A stretch of 64,000 nucleotides of DNA from Clostridium_AB sp036639235 (GTDB lineage: Bacteria > Bacillota > Clostridia > Clostridiales > Caloramatoraceae): contig NZ_JAVWJB010000005.1 of assembly GCF_036639235.1 (NCBI RefSeq), positions 1-64,000 of the forward strand, read 5' to 3'. Below, one piece after another: positions 7,742 to 16,539 of this stretch. Position numbers and translations under genes: made by a program. Each line of letters opens with the position of its first letter. Positions within the stretch are counted from its first letter, which is position 1. Under the pieces are notes generated by a model. It saw only the letters and a list, made by a program, of their open reading frames with translations, did no database searches and was not told where the DNA came from.

Positions 7742-8302
7742 CTATGCGTTTTTTGAATCATCTTCATATATAAATGTAACTTTTTCCTGTGCCTTATTAA
7801 CTACCTTACCTGGTATTCCAACCACTGTTGAATTTTCAGGCACTTCCTTAAGAACAACAGAATTTGCTCCTATTTTAGAATTAGATCCTATTTTAATTGG
7901 TCCTAAAATTTTTGAGCCTGCTCCTATTAGAACATTATCTCCAATTGTTGGATGTCTTTTCCCTGTATCTTTTCCAGTTCCCCCAAGTGTTACACCATGA
8001 TAAATTGTTACATTATCTCCAACCTCTGCTGTTTCTCCAATAACAATTCCCATACCATGATCTATAAATAGTCCCTTACCAATTGTCGCTCCTGGATGTA
8101 TTTCTATTCCTGTAAAGTTTCTTACAATCTGTGATATTACTCTTGCAAGTACAAACCACTTTCTTTTGTATAGCTTATTGGTCATTCTGTAAAATAATAC
8201 AGCATGTAGACCTGGATAGCAAAGTACAACCTCTAACATATTTTTGGCAGCGGGATCTTTTTCTAGAACGTTAATTGCTTCTTCCTTAAATGTTTTAAAC
8301 AT
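7742..8302 (-). CDS. cysE: Serine O-acetyltransferase
   Basis: Acetylates L-serine with acetyl-CoA to O-acetylserine, the substrate of the CysK gene just upstream. It has 186 residues, the short clostridial form with a reduced N-terminal helical domain. A left-handed beta-helix of hexapeptide repeats covers about residues 60-170, including IEIHPGATIGKGLFIDHG, the catalytic His of DHGMG, and GVTLGGTGKDTGKRHP. GGAGGG precedes the ATG at 8302. It is cotranscribed with cysK (22-nt gap) and controlled by the cysteine T-box upstream of cysK. Confidence 0.95.
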   Translation of the reverse strand: MFKTFKEEAINVLEKDPAAKNMLEVVLCYPGLHAVLFYRMTNKLYKRKWFVLARVISQIVRNFTGIEIHPGATIGKGLFIDHGMGIVIGETAEVGDNVTIYHGVTLGGTGKDTGKRHPTIGDNVLIGAGSKILGPIKIGSNSKIGANSVVLKEVPENSTVVGIPGKVVNKAQEKVTFIYEDDSKNA

Positions 8303-8324
8303 AGTTTATCCCTCCCCAATCATT

Positions 8325-9236
8325 TTATATTTCGTATAATTCTGTTGATAGATATCTCTCTCCAGTATCCGGTGCCATAACAACTATCGTTTTTCCACTT
8401 CCAAGTTCCTTAGCTTTCTCAAATGCTACAAATAGAGCTGCACCCGAAGAAATACCAACCAGAATTCCATAATCCTTTGCAACTTTTCTTGCTGCTTCAT
8501 ATGCACTTTCAGTTTTTATAGTTGCTATTTCATCTATTATATTCATATCAAGTATCTTTGGTACGAATCCAGCTCCAATTCCTTGGATTTTATGTGGTCC
8601 TGGATTACCACCTGAAAGTACTCTTGAATCATATGGTTCTACTGCTATTACCTTTAAATTTTTAACACTTTCTTTTAAGGCAGTTGAAACACCTGTAATT
8701 GTTCCTCCTGTTCCAACTCCAGCAATAAACATATCTATTTTACCATCTGTATCCTTTAAGATTTCCTTAGCAGTTGTGTTAACATGTGCCTTGGGATTAT
8801 CAGGATTCTCAAATTGTTGTGGCATAAAGTATCCTTCTTCTTTTGAAAGCTTTTGTGCCATTTCAATAGCACCCTTCATTCCCTTTGACCCTTCTGTTAA
8901 TACTATTTCAGCTCCATATGCCTTCATAAGCTTACGTCTTTCAATACTCATAGTCTCAGGCATTGTAAATACAACGTCATATCCTTTTGCTGCTCCTATC
9001 ATAGCAAGACCAATCCCTGTATTTCCACTTGTTGGCTCTACTATTTTTTGGCCCTTTTTAAGATCTCCTCTTTTTTCAGCTTCTTCAATCATTGTAAGTG
9101 CTATTCTATCCTTAACACTTCCTCCTGGATTAAAGTATTCAAGCTTTACAAGTATATCTGCTGCATTATCTTCAATGCTTTGTAATCTTATCATTGGAGT
9201 ATTTCCTATTAATTCATAAATGTTGTTAAATATCAT
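8325..9236 (-). CDS. cysK: Cysteine synthase A (O-acetylserine sulfhydrylase)
   Basis: A PLP enzyme joining O-acetylserine and sulfide to make L-cysteine. It has 303 residues, the standard size. The PLP lysine is in PGGSVKDR (about residues 37-44), the substrate loop is TSGNTGIG (about residues 69-76), and the phosphate-binding loop is GVGTGGTITG (about residues 173-182). The C-terminal DTGERYLST is typical. GGAGGACAAC precedes the ATG at 9236. The 5' leader is a T-box with Cys specifier, so it should be induced when cysteinyl-tRNA runs short. Confidence 0.97.
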   Translation of the reverse strand: MIFNNIYELIGNTPMIRLQSIEDNAADILVKLEYFNPGGSVKDRIALTMIEEAEKRGDLKKGQKIVEPTSGNTGIGLAMIGAAKGYDVVFTMPETMSIERRKLMKAYGAEIVLTEGSKGMKGAIEMAQKLSKEEGYFMPQQFENPDNPKAHVNTTAKEILKDTDGKIDMFIAGVGTGGTITGVSTALKESVKNLKVIAVEPYDSRVLSGGNPGPHKIQGIGAGFVPKILDMNIIDEIATIKTESAYEAARKVAKDYGILVGISSGAALFVAFEKAKELGSGKTIVVMAPDTGERYLSTELYEI

Positions 9237-9273
9237 TTTGTTGTCCTCCTTAATTTTCCTAATATAAATAAAA

Positions 9274-9560
9274 AACCCCTACCTCTGATTTCTCAGAGGC
9301 AGGGGTTATATCCTACGGTTCCACTCTGTTTATATTGCCTATAAATAGGTAATATACCTTAGTATAGCACTATCATGCTAACTCCCTATAACGTGGGAAA
9401 TCCGTAACCACCTACTTAATTCAGCTTAACACTCCTAGGGGCACTTCAATTAACTCGCTGTAAAGGTCCTTCCAGCCTCGGAACCTCTCTCTGTGTACTA
9501 AAATTAATTTACTTTCCCTGTTCACCGTGTTTAATTCTTATTAAATTACTCAACTTTAAT
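9274..9560 (-). promoter_or_regulatory. T-box riboswitch leader with cysteine specifier
   Basis: Read on the minus strand: an AGAGAGG stem I region, a distal-loop segment with GGCTGGAAGG, then a specifier loop GAAGTGCCC whose TGC (9443-9441) is a cysteine codon, and near the end the T-box AGAGTGGAACCGTAGG (about 9328-9313). TGGA in the bulge matches a tRNA with U73, as tRNA-Cys has. The terminator hairpin at 9307-9274 has a long stem (AACCCCTGCCTCTGA with its near-complement) and a T-run. This explains control of cysK-cysE. The 5' boundary is approximate. Confidence 0.92.
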
Positions 9561-9680
9561 TGTATTCTAATACTAATTGGCAAAAAAAGCAATACTATTT
9601 TTAATTTTTTTTATGATATAATATGCAAGAGATTATAAAAGTGTGTTTTCCGATTATTTAGCAATAAGGAGTTGATGTAC

Positions 9681-11612
9681 ATGGCACAATTTTTGCCTAT
9701 TTCAACAGATGATATGAACCAAAGAGGGATTGAACAATTAGACTTTGTATATGTATCAGGAGATGCATATGTTGACCACCCTTCCTTTGGACACGCAATA
9801 ATTACAAGACTTATTGAAAGTCTTGGTTTTACAGTAGGAGTTATAGCCCAGCCTAATTGGAAAACAAAAAACGATTTTATGAAACTTGGGAAACCTAAAC
9901 TTGGTTTTTTAGTTTCATCAGGAAATATTGACTCTATGGTTAATCACTATACAAGTTCTAAAAAACGTCGTAGTGATGATTTATACTCACCTGGTGGTAA
10001 ATCAGGATATAGACCAGATAGAGCGGTAATTGTTTATTGTAATAGAATTAGAGAAGCATATGGAAATGTGCCAATTATAATTGGTGGTATAGAAGCAAGT
10101 CTTAGAAGATTTGCCCATTATGATTACTGGGATGATAAGGTACGTAATTCTATACTAATAGATAGTAGTGCTGATTTACTTATTTATGGTATGGGAGAAA
10201 GACCCTTTATAGAAATAGCTAACCTTATTAATTATGGAATGGATATTAGAGATATTAAGCATATACGTGGTACTTGCCATATTGAAGAAGATCCAGGTAG
10301 CATTGAAAACTCTATTATCTTACCTACTATGGAAGAGGTTTCTTCAAGTAAGAAATTCTATGCAAATGCTTTTAAGCACCAACATGAAGAGCAGGACGCT
10401 ATAACAGGCAAGGCTCTTTTACAAAAACACGGCAAAAAATATGTTCTTCAAAATCCACCTTCCTATCCCCTGGATACTGAAGATATGGATAAGGTTTATG
10501 CACTACCTTATACAAGAACATATCACCCTATATATGAAGCCTATGGAGGAATACCTGCTCTAAACGAAATTGAGTTTAGCATAACTTCACATAGGGGATG
10601 TTTTGGTGGATGCTCATTCTGCGCCCTTACATTCCATCAAGGAAGAGTAATCCAAAGCAGAAGTCACGAATCAATTGTTGACGAAGCTAAGACTCTAACT
10701 ACCCTTAAAAACTTTAAGGGGTATATACACGATGTTGGTGGCCCAACTGCAAACTTTAGAAAACCATCATGTAAAAAGCAACTTAAACATGGTGTATGTA
10801 AAAAGAAGCAATGTCTTCATCCATCACCTTGTAAAAACCTAGATGTAGATCATAGTGACTATCTTTCACTACTAAAAAAAGTTAGAAGTCTACCTAAGAT
10901 AAAGAAAGTATTTGTACGTTCAGGTATAAGATATGATTATTTAATGTGTGATACTGATCCAAGCTTTTTCAACGAATTAGTTAAGCATCATATAAGTGGA
11001 CAGCTAAAGGTTGCTCCTGAACATGTTTCTGATAAAGTTCTTAAACATATGGGAAAACCTCAAAGAAAAGTATATAATAAGTTTACCGAGAATTATTTTA
11101 AAATAAATGAAAAACTTGGAACTAAACAATTTTTAGTACCATACCTTATGTCTTCTCATCCTGGAAGCGATTTAACCTGTGCAGTAGAACTAGCTCAGTT
11201 CATAAAATCTATGGGCTATAACCCAGAACAGGTACAGGATTTCTATCCAACACCTGGTAGTTTATCAACTACTATGTACTATACAGGGATAGACCCACTT
11301 ACAGGTGAAAAGGTCTATGTACCTAAAACAACTGATGAGAAGGCTATGCAAAGGGCTCTACTTCAATTTAGAGATCCTAAAAATAAAAAATTAGTAGAAA
11401 AGGCTTTAAAAATAGTTAAAAGAGAAGACTTATTAACAGGTAGTAACGGACTTTTACCTGTATACAAGTCAAACTCAAACTTAAAGAAAAAAGAAAATGT
11501 TTCTTCACATAGGGATGGCAAAAAAAGTGGGACATCATATAATAAACCTAAGAACAAAAATCAAAGCAAGCAATCAAAGGTAACACCTAAAAACAAAAAA
11601 CACAAACGATAA
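9681..11612 (+). CDS. YgiQ family radical SAM protein (UPF0313)
   Basis: A large radical SAM protein of 643 residues. The cluster motif C-x3-C-x2-C is RGCFGGCSFCALTFHQGR, about residues 308-325. An N-terminal domain has IIIGGIEASLRRFAHYDYWDD, and after the barrel is a Cys-rich stretch KKKQCLHPSPCKN that may bind an extra cluster. The last ~60 residues are a Lys/Asn-rich low-complexity tail. The substrate is unknown in the family. The ATG at 9681 is chosen because AAGGAG lies 9 nt upstream; an ATG at 9675 is too close. A TATAAT -10 box is visible at 9617-9622. Confidence 0.92.
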   Translation: MAQFLPISTDDMNQRGIEQLDFVYVSGDAYVDHPSFGHAIITRLIESLGFTVGVIAQPNWKTKNDFMKLGKPKLGFLVSSGNIDSMVNHYTSSKKRRSDDLYSPGGKSGYRPDRAVIVYCNRIREAYGNVPIIIGGIEASLRRFAHYDYWDDKVRNSILIDSSADLLIYGMGERPFIEIANLINYGMDIRDIKHIRGTCHIEEDPGSIENSIILPTMEEVSSSKKFYANAFKHQHEEQDAITGKALLQKHGKKYVLQNPPSYPLDTEDMDKVYALPYTRTYHPIYEAYGGIPALNEIEFSITSHRGCFGGCSFCALTFHQGRVIQSRSHESIVDEAKTLTTLKNFKGYIHDVGGPTANFRKPSCKKQLKHGVCKKKQCLHPSPCKNLDVDHSDYLSLLKKVRSLPKIKKVFVRSGIRYDYLMCDTDPSFFNELVKHHISGQLKVAPEHVSDKVLKHMGKPQRKVYNKFTENYFKINEKLGTKQFLVPYLMSSHPGSDLTCAVELAQFIKSMGYNPEQVQDFYPTPGSLSTTMYYTGIDPLTGEKVYVPKTTDEKAMQRALLQFRDPKNKKLVEKALKIVKREDLLTGSNGLLPVYKSNSNLKKKENVSSHRDGKKSGTSYNKPKNKNQSKQSKVTPKNKKHKR

Positions 11613-11643
11613 TTTTCAATAGTATTATTGGAGAGGTGATTTA

Positions 11644-12270
11644 ATGGAACAGGCTATATTTAACTATGCAGAGTATTTTGCAACCCATAACTCATTACTA
11701 TCCTATGTGTTCTTTTTTATTAATGCTGTTATTCAAACACTTTTTCCACCATATCCAGGAGACACTATAATTGTTTTTCAAGGATACCTTGGAAGTTTAA
11801 GCGTTTTTAATAATTTTATTATTGTATTTTCTACTTTACTTGGTACAACATTAAGTGGTGTGTTTTTATTCTTACTTATTTACAAATACGGAGATAAAAT
11901 AATAAGCCATAAGTTTTTTACTAAGTTTTTCAATATTAGTAAAGTACAAGGATTAAAAGCAGTATTTGAAAAGTATGGACCATGGCTAATAGTTTTTAAT
12001 AGGTTTGTTCCTGCACTTGGTATTGTTACTGTTATTGCTGCTGGTCTATTTAAGGTTAATAAGGTTAAAGCTGTTATTTCTATAGCACTTGCTGGAATAG
12101 TTCATAACATGCTACTTCTAACCCTTGGGTATACAGTTGGATATAATTTACCACTTATTAAGGAAATACTATTTAAGTTTAATAAGTTCTTTATTATCCT
12201 TGCAGCACTTATCGGAATTGTTGGATTTATCGTATACAAACAAAAACAAAAGAAAATAGATGAAAATTAA
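11644..12270 (+). CDS. DedA family membrane protein
   Basis: A 208-residue integral membrane protein of the DedA/VTT superfamily, whose members are linked to lipid carrier or phospholipid flipping. Marks are FPPYPGDTIIVFQGYLG (about residues 35-51) in place of the usual re-entrant loop motif, and FNRFVPALGIVTVIAAGLF (about residues 119-137), the conserved arginine/proline segment. It starts at ATG after GGAGAGGTG and lies 31 nt downstream of ygiQ, probably in the same transcript. The substrate is unknown. Confidence 0.85.
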   Translation: MEQAIFNYAEYFATHNSLLSYVFFFINAVIQTLFPPYPGDTIIVFQGYLGSLSVFNNFIIVFSTLLGTTLSGVFLFLLIYKYGDKIISHKFFTKFFNISKVQGLKAVFEKYGPWLIVFNRFVPALGIVTVIAAGLFKVNKVKAVISIALAGIVHNMLLLTLGYTVGYNLPLIKEILFKFNKFFIILAALIGIVGFIVYKQKQKKIDEN

Positions 12271-12296
12271 AAGAAGTAGCATAGCTACTTCTTTTT
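12271..12296. terminator. Bidirectional terminator overlapping a stop codon
   Basis: AAGAAGTAGC pairs with GCTACTTCTT around an ATA loop and is followed by TTT on the plus strand. It ends the ygiQ-dedA transcript, and its right arm contains the last codons and TAG stop of the convergent membrane protein gene. Confidence 0.85.
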
Positions 12297-12938
12297 TCTG
12301 TGTATATTTATAATTATTACAATCAATATAATACCTAGAATTAATAGGTCAGAAATAACACTAAAGTCATAAACCGCTCTACCTAGTATTTCAAGTATTC
12401 TATCTGCTATAACAGCTATATACCCTAATATAATAAATACAAAGGATATTCTCTTAACTGCTACTTTTGAATCAATTAGACATTTTAAAGCCTTTACTAT
12501 AATTAGTACTGAGGCTACACCAATAAATAATGATTCAAAATAAAGCCACTTTGTGCTTTTTAAAACAATATACCCACACTCACATCCTGATATTCCTATA
12601 GCACAATTGTATATTAAATACCCTGATACCATAGTAACTATACTCATAAATATGTAGTCTATTATTTTAAATGGTGACTTTTCTATATATGATATTATCA
12701 TATATCCAATTACAAATAAAAACATTGTAGATGTTAATGGTAGGTACTTAATATTAAACAAGTAGTTAGCAGACCCTACACTATAAAACACAAGTAATGA
12801 TATGTATTTTAAGGATGCTAAAACTAAGAACCCCTTAAATAGCAATTCCATTATCCTTGGCAAAAATCTTTGCCTTGTAAAAAGTAGGATTAATGATAAT
12901 GCTAAACATGCTACCGAAATAACAATATAACTGTCCAT
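12285..12938 (-). CDS. Uncharacterised multi-pass membrane protein
   Basis: I do not recognise this family. The 217-residue protein has about seven hydrophobic segments and ends in a basic HRKKK tail, suggesting a cytoplasmic C-terminus. One luminal or extracellular loop has Cys-x5-Cys-x3-Cys (NCAIGISGCECGY, about residues 110-122). GGAGAGGG precedes the ATG. It is the last gene after the VTT protein and the diacylglycerol kinase on the same strand (59-nt gap). The stop codon sits inside a terminator hairpin. Confidence 0.75.
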   Translation of the reverse strand: MDSYIVISVACLALSLILLFTRQRFLPRIMELLFKGFLVLASLKYISLLVFYSVGSANYLFNIKYLPLTSTMFLFVIGYMIISYIEKSPFKIIDYIFMSIVTMVSGYLIYNCAIGISGCECGYIVLKSTKWLYFESLFIGVASVLIIVKALKCLIDSKVAVKRISFVFIILGYIAVIADRILEILGRAVYDFSVISDLLILGIILIVIIINIHRKKK

Positions 12939-12997
12939 ATCCCTCTCCTAAAATAATTATATGATACAGTATATTATTAATACTCTAAGTTAATTCT

Positions 12998-13870
12998 TTA
13001 TGGTGCAAATACTTTTATTTTTTTGTGTAAAACAGATACATTAAGTGGGAAGTTAGGGCCTATTTCTCCATCAACATCTGCTTCTAAATCCTCAGTACAC
13101 TCAATTAAAAACTTGCTACCCTCTAGATAAAGTATGCTATTTGAATTAGTATGCTCTCCCCTTAAAATCTGTATAAACACGTTAAAAAACTCAACAATAT
13201 TACATGCTTTAAGTGCTATCAAATTGAGCTTACCATCATTTTCCAAAGCACCTGGTGCTAGTTTAAAGCCCCCTGCCGTTGAACCATTTAATATAACAAA
13301 GAAATATATCTTCTCTTCATATAAATCTCCATCACAGCAAATTTTAACTGGGATTGGTCTAAAATTAGGAAGCTGTTCAATACCCTTTATATAATAAGCA
13401 AGTTTACCTAATGTGTTTTTCATGTGAATATCTATTTTCTGTGAAACATCAGTTAAAAGCCCCGCTGCTGCAACATTAATAAAATATTTATCATTTATAA
13501 CACCAAGGTCTACTTCTTTTACCTTCCCTCTTGCAATTACACTTGCACAGTACTGATAATTTTTATTAAGGCCTAAATGATGTGAAAAATCATTCGCTGT
13601 TCCCGCTGGTATAACACCTAGTGGAATATCTAAATTATTTCTAACCATGGCGTTAATAGTATGACTTATAGTCCCATCTCCACCTGATACTACAATAGAA
13701 TCATAGTCCTTTGATCTTGAAATTTCTTCATAAATTCCAGAAATAGAATCAGTTCTATATAAGGTTACCCTATGACCTCCTGTTTGAAGTATATTTATAA
13801 TAGAATCTAAGTTATTTTTGAAGGTCTTATCCCCTGAAAATGGATTATATATTAATTTAGTATTTCTCAT
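12998..13870 (-). CDS. Diacylglycerol/lipid kinase family protein (YegS/DagK type)
   Basis: A soluble lipid kinase of 290 residues. The N-terminal catalytic domain has LIYNPFSGDKTF, the nucleotide-binding VVSGGDGTISHTINAM (GGDGT at about residues 60-64) and PLGVIPAGTANDFSHHLG. The C-terminal beta-sandwich has DLGVINDKYFINVAAAG and DVDGEIGPNFPL. DagK of Firmicutes recycles diacylglycerol to phosphatidic acid; whether this is that enzyme or another lipid kinase cannot be told. The ATG at 13870 has GGAGGATTTT upstream, so an earlier in-frame start is not used. The VTT gene ends 14 nt before. Confidence 0.88.
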   Translation of the reverse strand: MRNTKLIYNPFSGDKTFKNNLDSIINILQTGGHRVTLYRTDSISGIYEEISRSKDYDSIVVSGGDGTISHTINAMVRNNLDIPLGVIPAGTANDFSHHLGLNKNYQYCASVIARGKVKEVDLGVINDKYFINVAAAGLLTDVSQKIDIHMKNTLGKLAYYIKGIEQLPNFRPIPVKICCDGDLYEEKIYFFVILNGSTAGGFKLAPGALENDGKLNLIALKACNIVEFFNVFIQILRGEHTNSNSILYLEGSKFLIECTEDLEADVDGEIGPNFPLNVSVLHKKIKVFAP

Positions 13871-13884
13871 AAAATCCTCCATAG

Positions 13885-14553
13885 TTAATTTTTACTATTA
13901 CAAATAAATTTTTTAAGGTACTTCCATGCTATGAAAATCACTATCCCTACACATACTATTACTACAAGAACACTAAAAGGTATATTTTTTAGACTTTCTC
14001 CTAAATAGTTAAAGGCTATAGTCTCTGGAATAACTCCAAGCATTGTAGCTACTATATATGGTCTAAATTTCATCTTGCTCATTCCTGCCATATAACTTAA
14101 TGGGTCAAATGGGAATACTACTGTAACTCTCATTATAAACAAATACCTAAAACCATTTTCATCTAAGCTTTTATCAATTTTTTTAAGCTTATTACCAAAC
14201 ATATTATATAAGAAATCCCTACCTAGTATCCTACCTAAATAGAATGCACTAATAGATGATATGAATATACCTATTAAAGAATACACTGTACCTAAAAATG
14301 GACCATATATTACTCCTGATACTACTGCAAAAATCCAAGCAGGAATTATCATAAAAAATGGTCTAATTAGGTTTAAAAACATATAAATTATTACTGAAGT
14401 ATCTTTATGTTCTTTAAGTATATTTTCAACACCATGTATACTAAATGTATCTATACTTATACCACTTATCTTGAATAGGTACCACATAATAATACCTACT
14501 ACAGAACCAATTAAAATGGTATATATATTTTTATAAATTAGCTTTTTATTCAA
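13885..14553 (-). CDS. TVP38/TMEM64 family membrane protein (VTT domain)
   Basis: A 222-residue integral membrane protein with about six segments. The VTT-domain marks are WIFAVVSGVIYGPFLGTVYS (about residues 74-93), LGRILGRDFLYNMFG (about residues 105-120) and the conserved RVTVVFPFDPLSYMAGMS (about residues 142-159). It is a distant relative of the DedA protein 1.6 kb away; the family is linked to lipid movement across membranes. The start is TTG with GGTGGTAAGG upstream. It is followed by a lipid kinase in a likely operon, consistent with a role in lipid turnover. Confidence 0.88.
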   Translation of the reverse strand: MNKKLIYKNIYTILIGSVVGIIMWYLFKISGISIDTFSIHGVENILKEHKDTSVIIYMFLNLIRPFFMIIPAWIFAVVSGVIYGPFLGTVYSLIGIFISSISAFYLGRILGRDFLYNMFGNKLKKIDKSLDENGFRYLFIMRVTVVFPFDPLSYMAGMSKMKFRPYIVATMLGVIPETIAFNYLGESLKNIPFSVLVVIVCVGIVIFIAWKYLKKFICNSKN

Positions 14554-14640
14554 ACCTTACCACCTTTATTATTATTGCCAAAAAGTTATAACCTAACTAT
14601 TATATCACTATTAAATACTATTATGAAGTATTCCCCGTCC

Positions 14641-14669
14641 TTGTAAAAGCATTTATTATTGTATATAAT
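14641..14669 (+). promoter_or_regulatory. SigA-type promoter of psd-pssA
   Basis: TTGTAA (14641-14646), 17-nt spacer and a perfect TATAAT (14664-14669), placed about 30 nt before the psd start. Confidence 0.65.
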
Positions 14670-14705
14670 ATCATGTATGTATAAAAAAATTGGAGGAGTA
14701 TGTTT

Positions 14706-15344
14706 ATGACAAAATTCTCAATCAGAAAGGAAAGTATTCCATATGTAGCAATACTTGCTGTTATTGGAATAGCATTATACTTCCTAGAACCATTTCTTAC
14801 TTTAATACCTGTAGCCTTAATACTATTTGTTCTATTTTTTTTCAGGGATCCTTACAGAGAAATAGACCTAAGCGAAAGCACTTTCGTTTCACCAGCAGAT
14901 GGAACGGTTATGGATGTTACTGAAATTACCGAAGATGACTTTATAAAAGGCAAGGCTAAAAAAGTTACAATCTTCCTTTCAGTTTTTAATGTTCATATTA
15001 ACAGAAGTCCAATTAGTGGTGAGGTTACATATTCATCCTATAGACCAGGTAAATATTTACCAGCTTTTAAGCCACATGCCTGTGACGAAAACGAGCGTAA
15101 TACTATTGGAATTGAAAATAACGTTACTAAAGCTATGGTTCATCAGATTACTGGACTTATAGCTAGAAGAATTGTATGCTATAATAAAGAAGGCGACAAA
15201 CTTAATCAAGGTGACAAATTTGGACTTATTAAATTTGGCTCATGCACAGAACTCGTTGTCCCAGAAAACGTTGACATTAAAGTCAAAAAGGGTGATGTTG
15301 TTCGTGGGGGCATAACAATTCTAGGAGTGATTAACAATGAATAA
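14706..15344 (+). CDS. psd: Phosphatidylserine decarboxylase (short form)
   Basis: Converts phosphatidylserine to phosphatidylethanolamine. It has 212 residues, typical of the short membrane-associated form, with a hydrophobic hairpin at residues about 15-45. FRDPYREI, PADGTVMDV and NVHINRSPISGEV are conserved. The self-cleaving site is FGSCTELVVP (about residues 176-185), where the serine becomes the pyruvoyl group and splits the protein into two chains. The ATG at 14706 has GGAGG 9 nt upstream; an ATG at 14700 is too close. The last 8 nt overlap pssA, whose product makes its substrate. Confidence 0.95.
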   Translation: MTKFSIRKESIPYVAILAVIGIALYFLEPFLTLIPVALILFVLFFFRDPYREIDLSESTFVSPADGTVMDVTEITEDDFIKGKAKKVTIFLSVFNVHINRSPISGEVTYSSYRPGKYLPAFKPHACDENERNTIGIENNVTKAMVHQITGLIARRIVCYNKEGDKLNQGDKFGLIKFGSCTELVVPENVDIKVKKGDVVRGGITILGVINNE

Positions 15345-15852
15345 AAGTTACATACCTAATGCTTTTACATTTGGTAATCTAGCATTTGGAGTACTTTCAA
15401 TTATTTTAACTATGAAGGGCTATCATGGATATGCAGCCTTTGCAATAATTGGTGCTGCTATACTAGATAGATATGATGGTAGAGTTGCTAGATATTTCAA
15501 CGCTTCAAGTAAGCTTGGAACTGAGCTAGACTCTTTAGCGGATCTTGTTTCATTCGGTGTTGCACCATCAATACTTGGATGGGCTCTATACCTATATGAT
15601 TTCGGAATTATTGGTTATATATTAGTTTGTTTATTCCCTATTTGTGGAGCTTATAGACTTGCAAGATATAATGTTAGTGCAAATGAATTTAATAATGTGT
15701 TTATGGGTGTACCTATAACCATTGCTGGTTTCATAATGGCACTTGACTCTATTGTATATGTGTACTTCTACCCACATGGGATTATATCAGCAATACTTCT
15801 TGGAGTATTTGCTTACCTTATGGTTAGTAAGGTTCAAATTAAAAAATGTTAA
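15337..15852 (+). CDS. pssA: CDP-diacylglycerol-serine O-phosphatidyltransferase
   Basis: Makes phosphatidylserine from CDP-diacylglycerol and L-serine in the membrane. The CDP-alcohol phosphotransferase motif D-G-x2-A-R-x8-G-x3-D-x3-D is present as DGRVARYFNASSKLGTELDS, followed by LADLVSFGVAP (about residues 47-77). It has 171 residues and about five hydrophobic segments. The start overlaps the end of psd by 8 nt, so translation is coupled. Substrate and product link directly to Psd. Confidence 0.95.
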   Translation: MNKSYIPNAFTFGNLAFGVLSIILTMKGYHGYAAFAIIGAAILDRYDGRVARYFNASSKLGTELDSLADLVSFGVAPSILGWALYLYDFGIIGYILVCLFPICGAYRLARYNVSANEFNNVFMGVPITIAGFIMALDSIVYVYFYPHGIISAILLGVFAYLMVSKVQIKKC

Positions 15853-15857
15853 CACTA

Positions 15858-15885
15858 AACGTCTTACATTATGTAAGGCGTTTTT
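15858..15885 (+). terminator. Terminator after psd-pssA
   Basis: AACGTCTTAC pairs with GTAAGGCGTT (one G-T pair) around an ATTAT loop, followed by TTTTTG, 6 nt beyond the pssA stop. Confidence 0.82.
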
Positions 15886-15949
15886 GTTTTTGTGTCATAA
15901 TTTATCAAATCCTCATATTATATAATGTAATTCTAAAATGGAGGATAAA

Positions 15950-16489
15950 ATGGACCTTAAAGGAACTAAAACCGAACAAAATCTTTATAAAACCTTTGCA
16001 GGTGAATCGAGGGCTAGAAACAAATATACTTTCTTCTGTGAAAAAGCAAGACGTCAAGGCTACCAATATATTGCCTCTGTATTTGCTGAAACAGCACAAA
16101 ATGAACTTGCCCATTCAAGAAGAGTATTTAATGATTTCTTAAACCTTAATAAGTCTACTGAGGAAAATCTTTTAGATGCTGCAATGGGTGAGGCCTTTGA
16201 AACTGAAAAGCTTTATAAAGAGTTTGAAGAAACAGCCCGTACTGAGGGTTACCCTGATATAGCTGATTTTTATAAGGAACTTCGTGAAGTAGAAGAAGCA
16301 CATAAGGATAGATTTATGGATATTCTTAAAAAGCTTAAAGAAGGTAAAGCATTTAGACGAGATATACCAGTTAAATGGTGTTGTATGAACTGCGGATACG
16401 AACACGATGGAAAAGAAGCTCCATCCCCTTGCCCTCTATGCAAATTCCCACAGGGTTATTTTAAGGTTTGCTGTGAAGATTATAAATAA
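15950..16489 (+). CDS. Rubrerythrin family protein
   Basis: A peroxide-scavenging non-haem di-iron protein used by anaerobes. Of 179 residues, the four-helix bundle carries the E-x-x-R/E-x-x-H ligand pairs (AGESRARNKYTFFCEKA, ETAQNELAHSRRV, EEVEEAHKDR-type segments) over about residues 15-135. A rubredoxin-like C-terminal domain has WCCMNCGY and PCPLCKFP (about residues 147-170) to bind a single iron with four cysteines. A start 12 nt upstream overlaps the GGAGG site, so the ATG at 15950 is preferred. It appears monocistronic. Confidence 0.93.
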   Translation: MDLKGTKTEQNLYKTFAGESRARNKYTFFCEKARRQGYQYIASVFAETAQNELAHSRRVFNDFLNLNKSTEENLLDAAMGEAFETEKLYKEFEETARTEGYPDIADFYKELREVEEAHKDRFMDILKKLKEGKAFRRDIPVKWCCMNCGYEHDGKEAPSPCPLCKFPQGYFKVCCEDYK

Positions 16490-16539
16490 CTATAGTCTAT
16501 TTATAAATTGGCCTTGTGCCTAACATAGGCGGTGTTATT

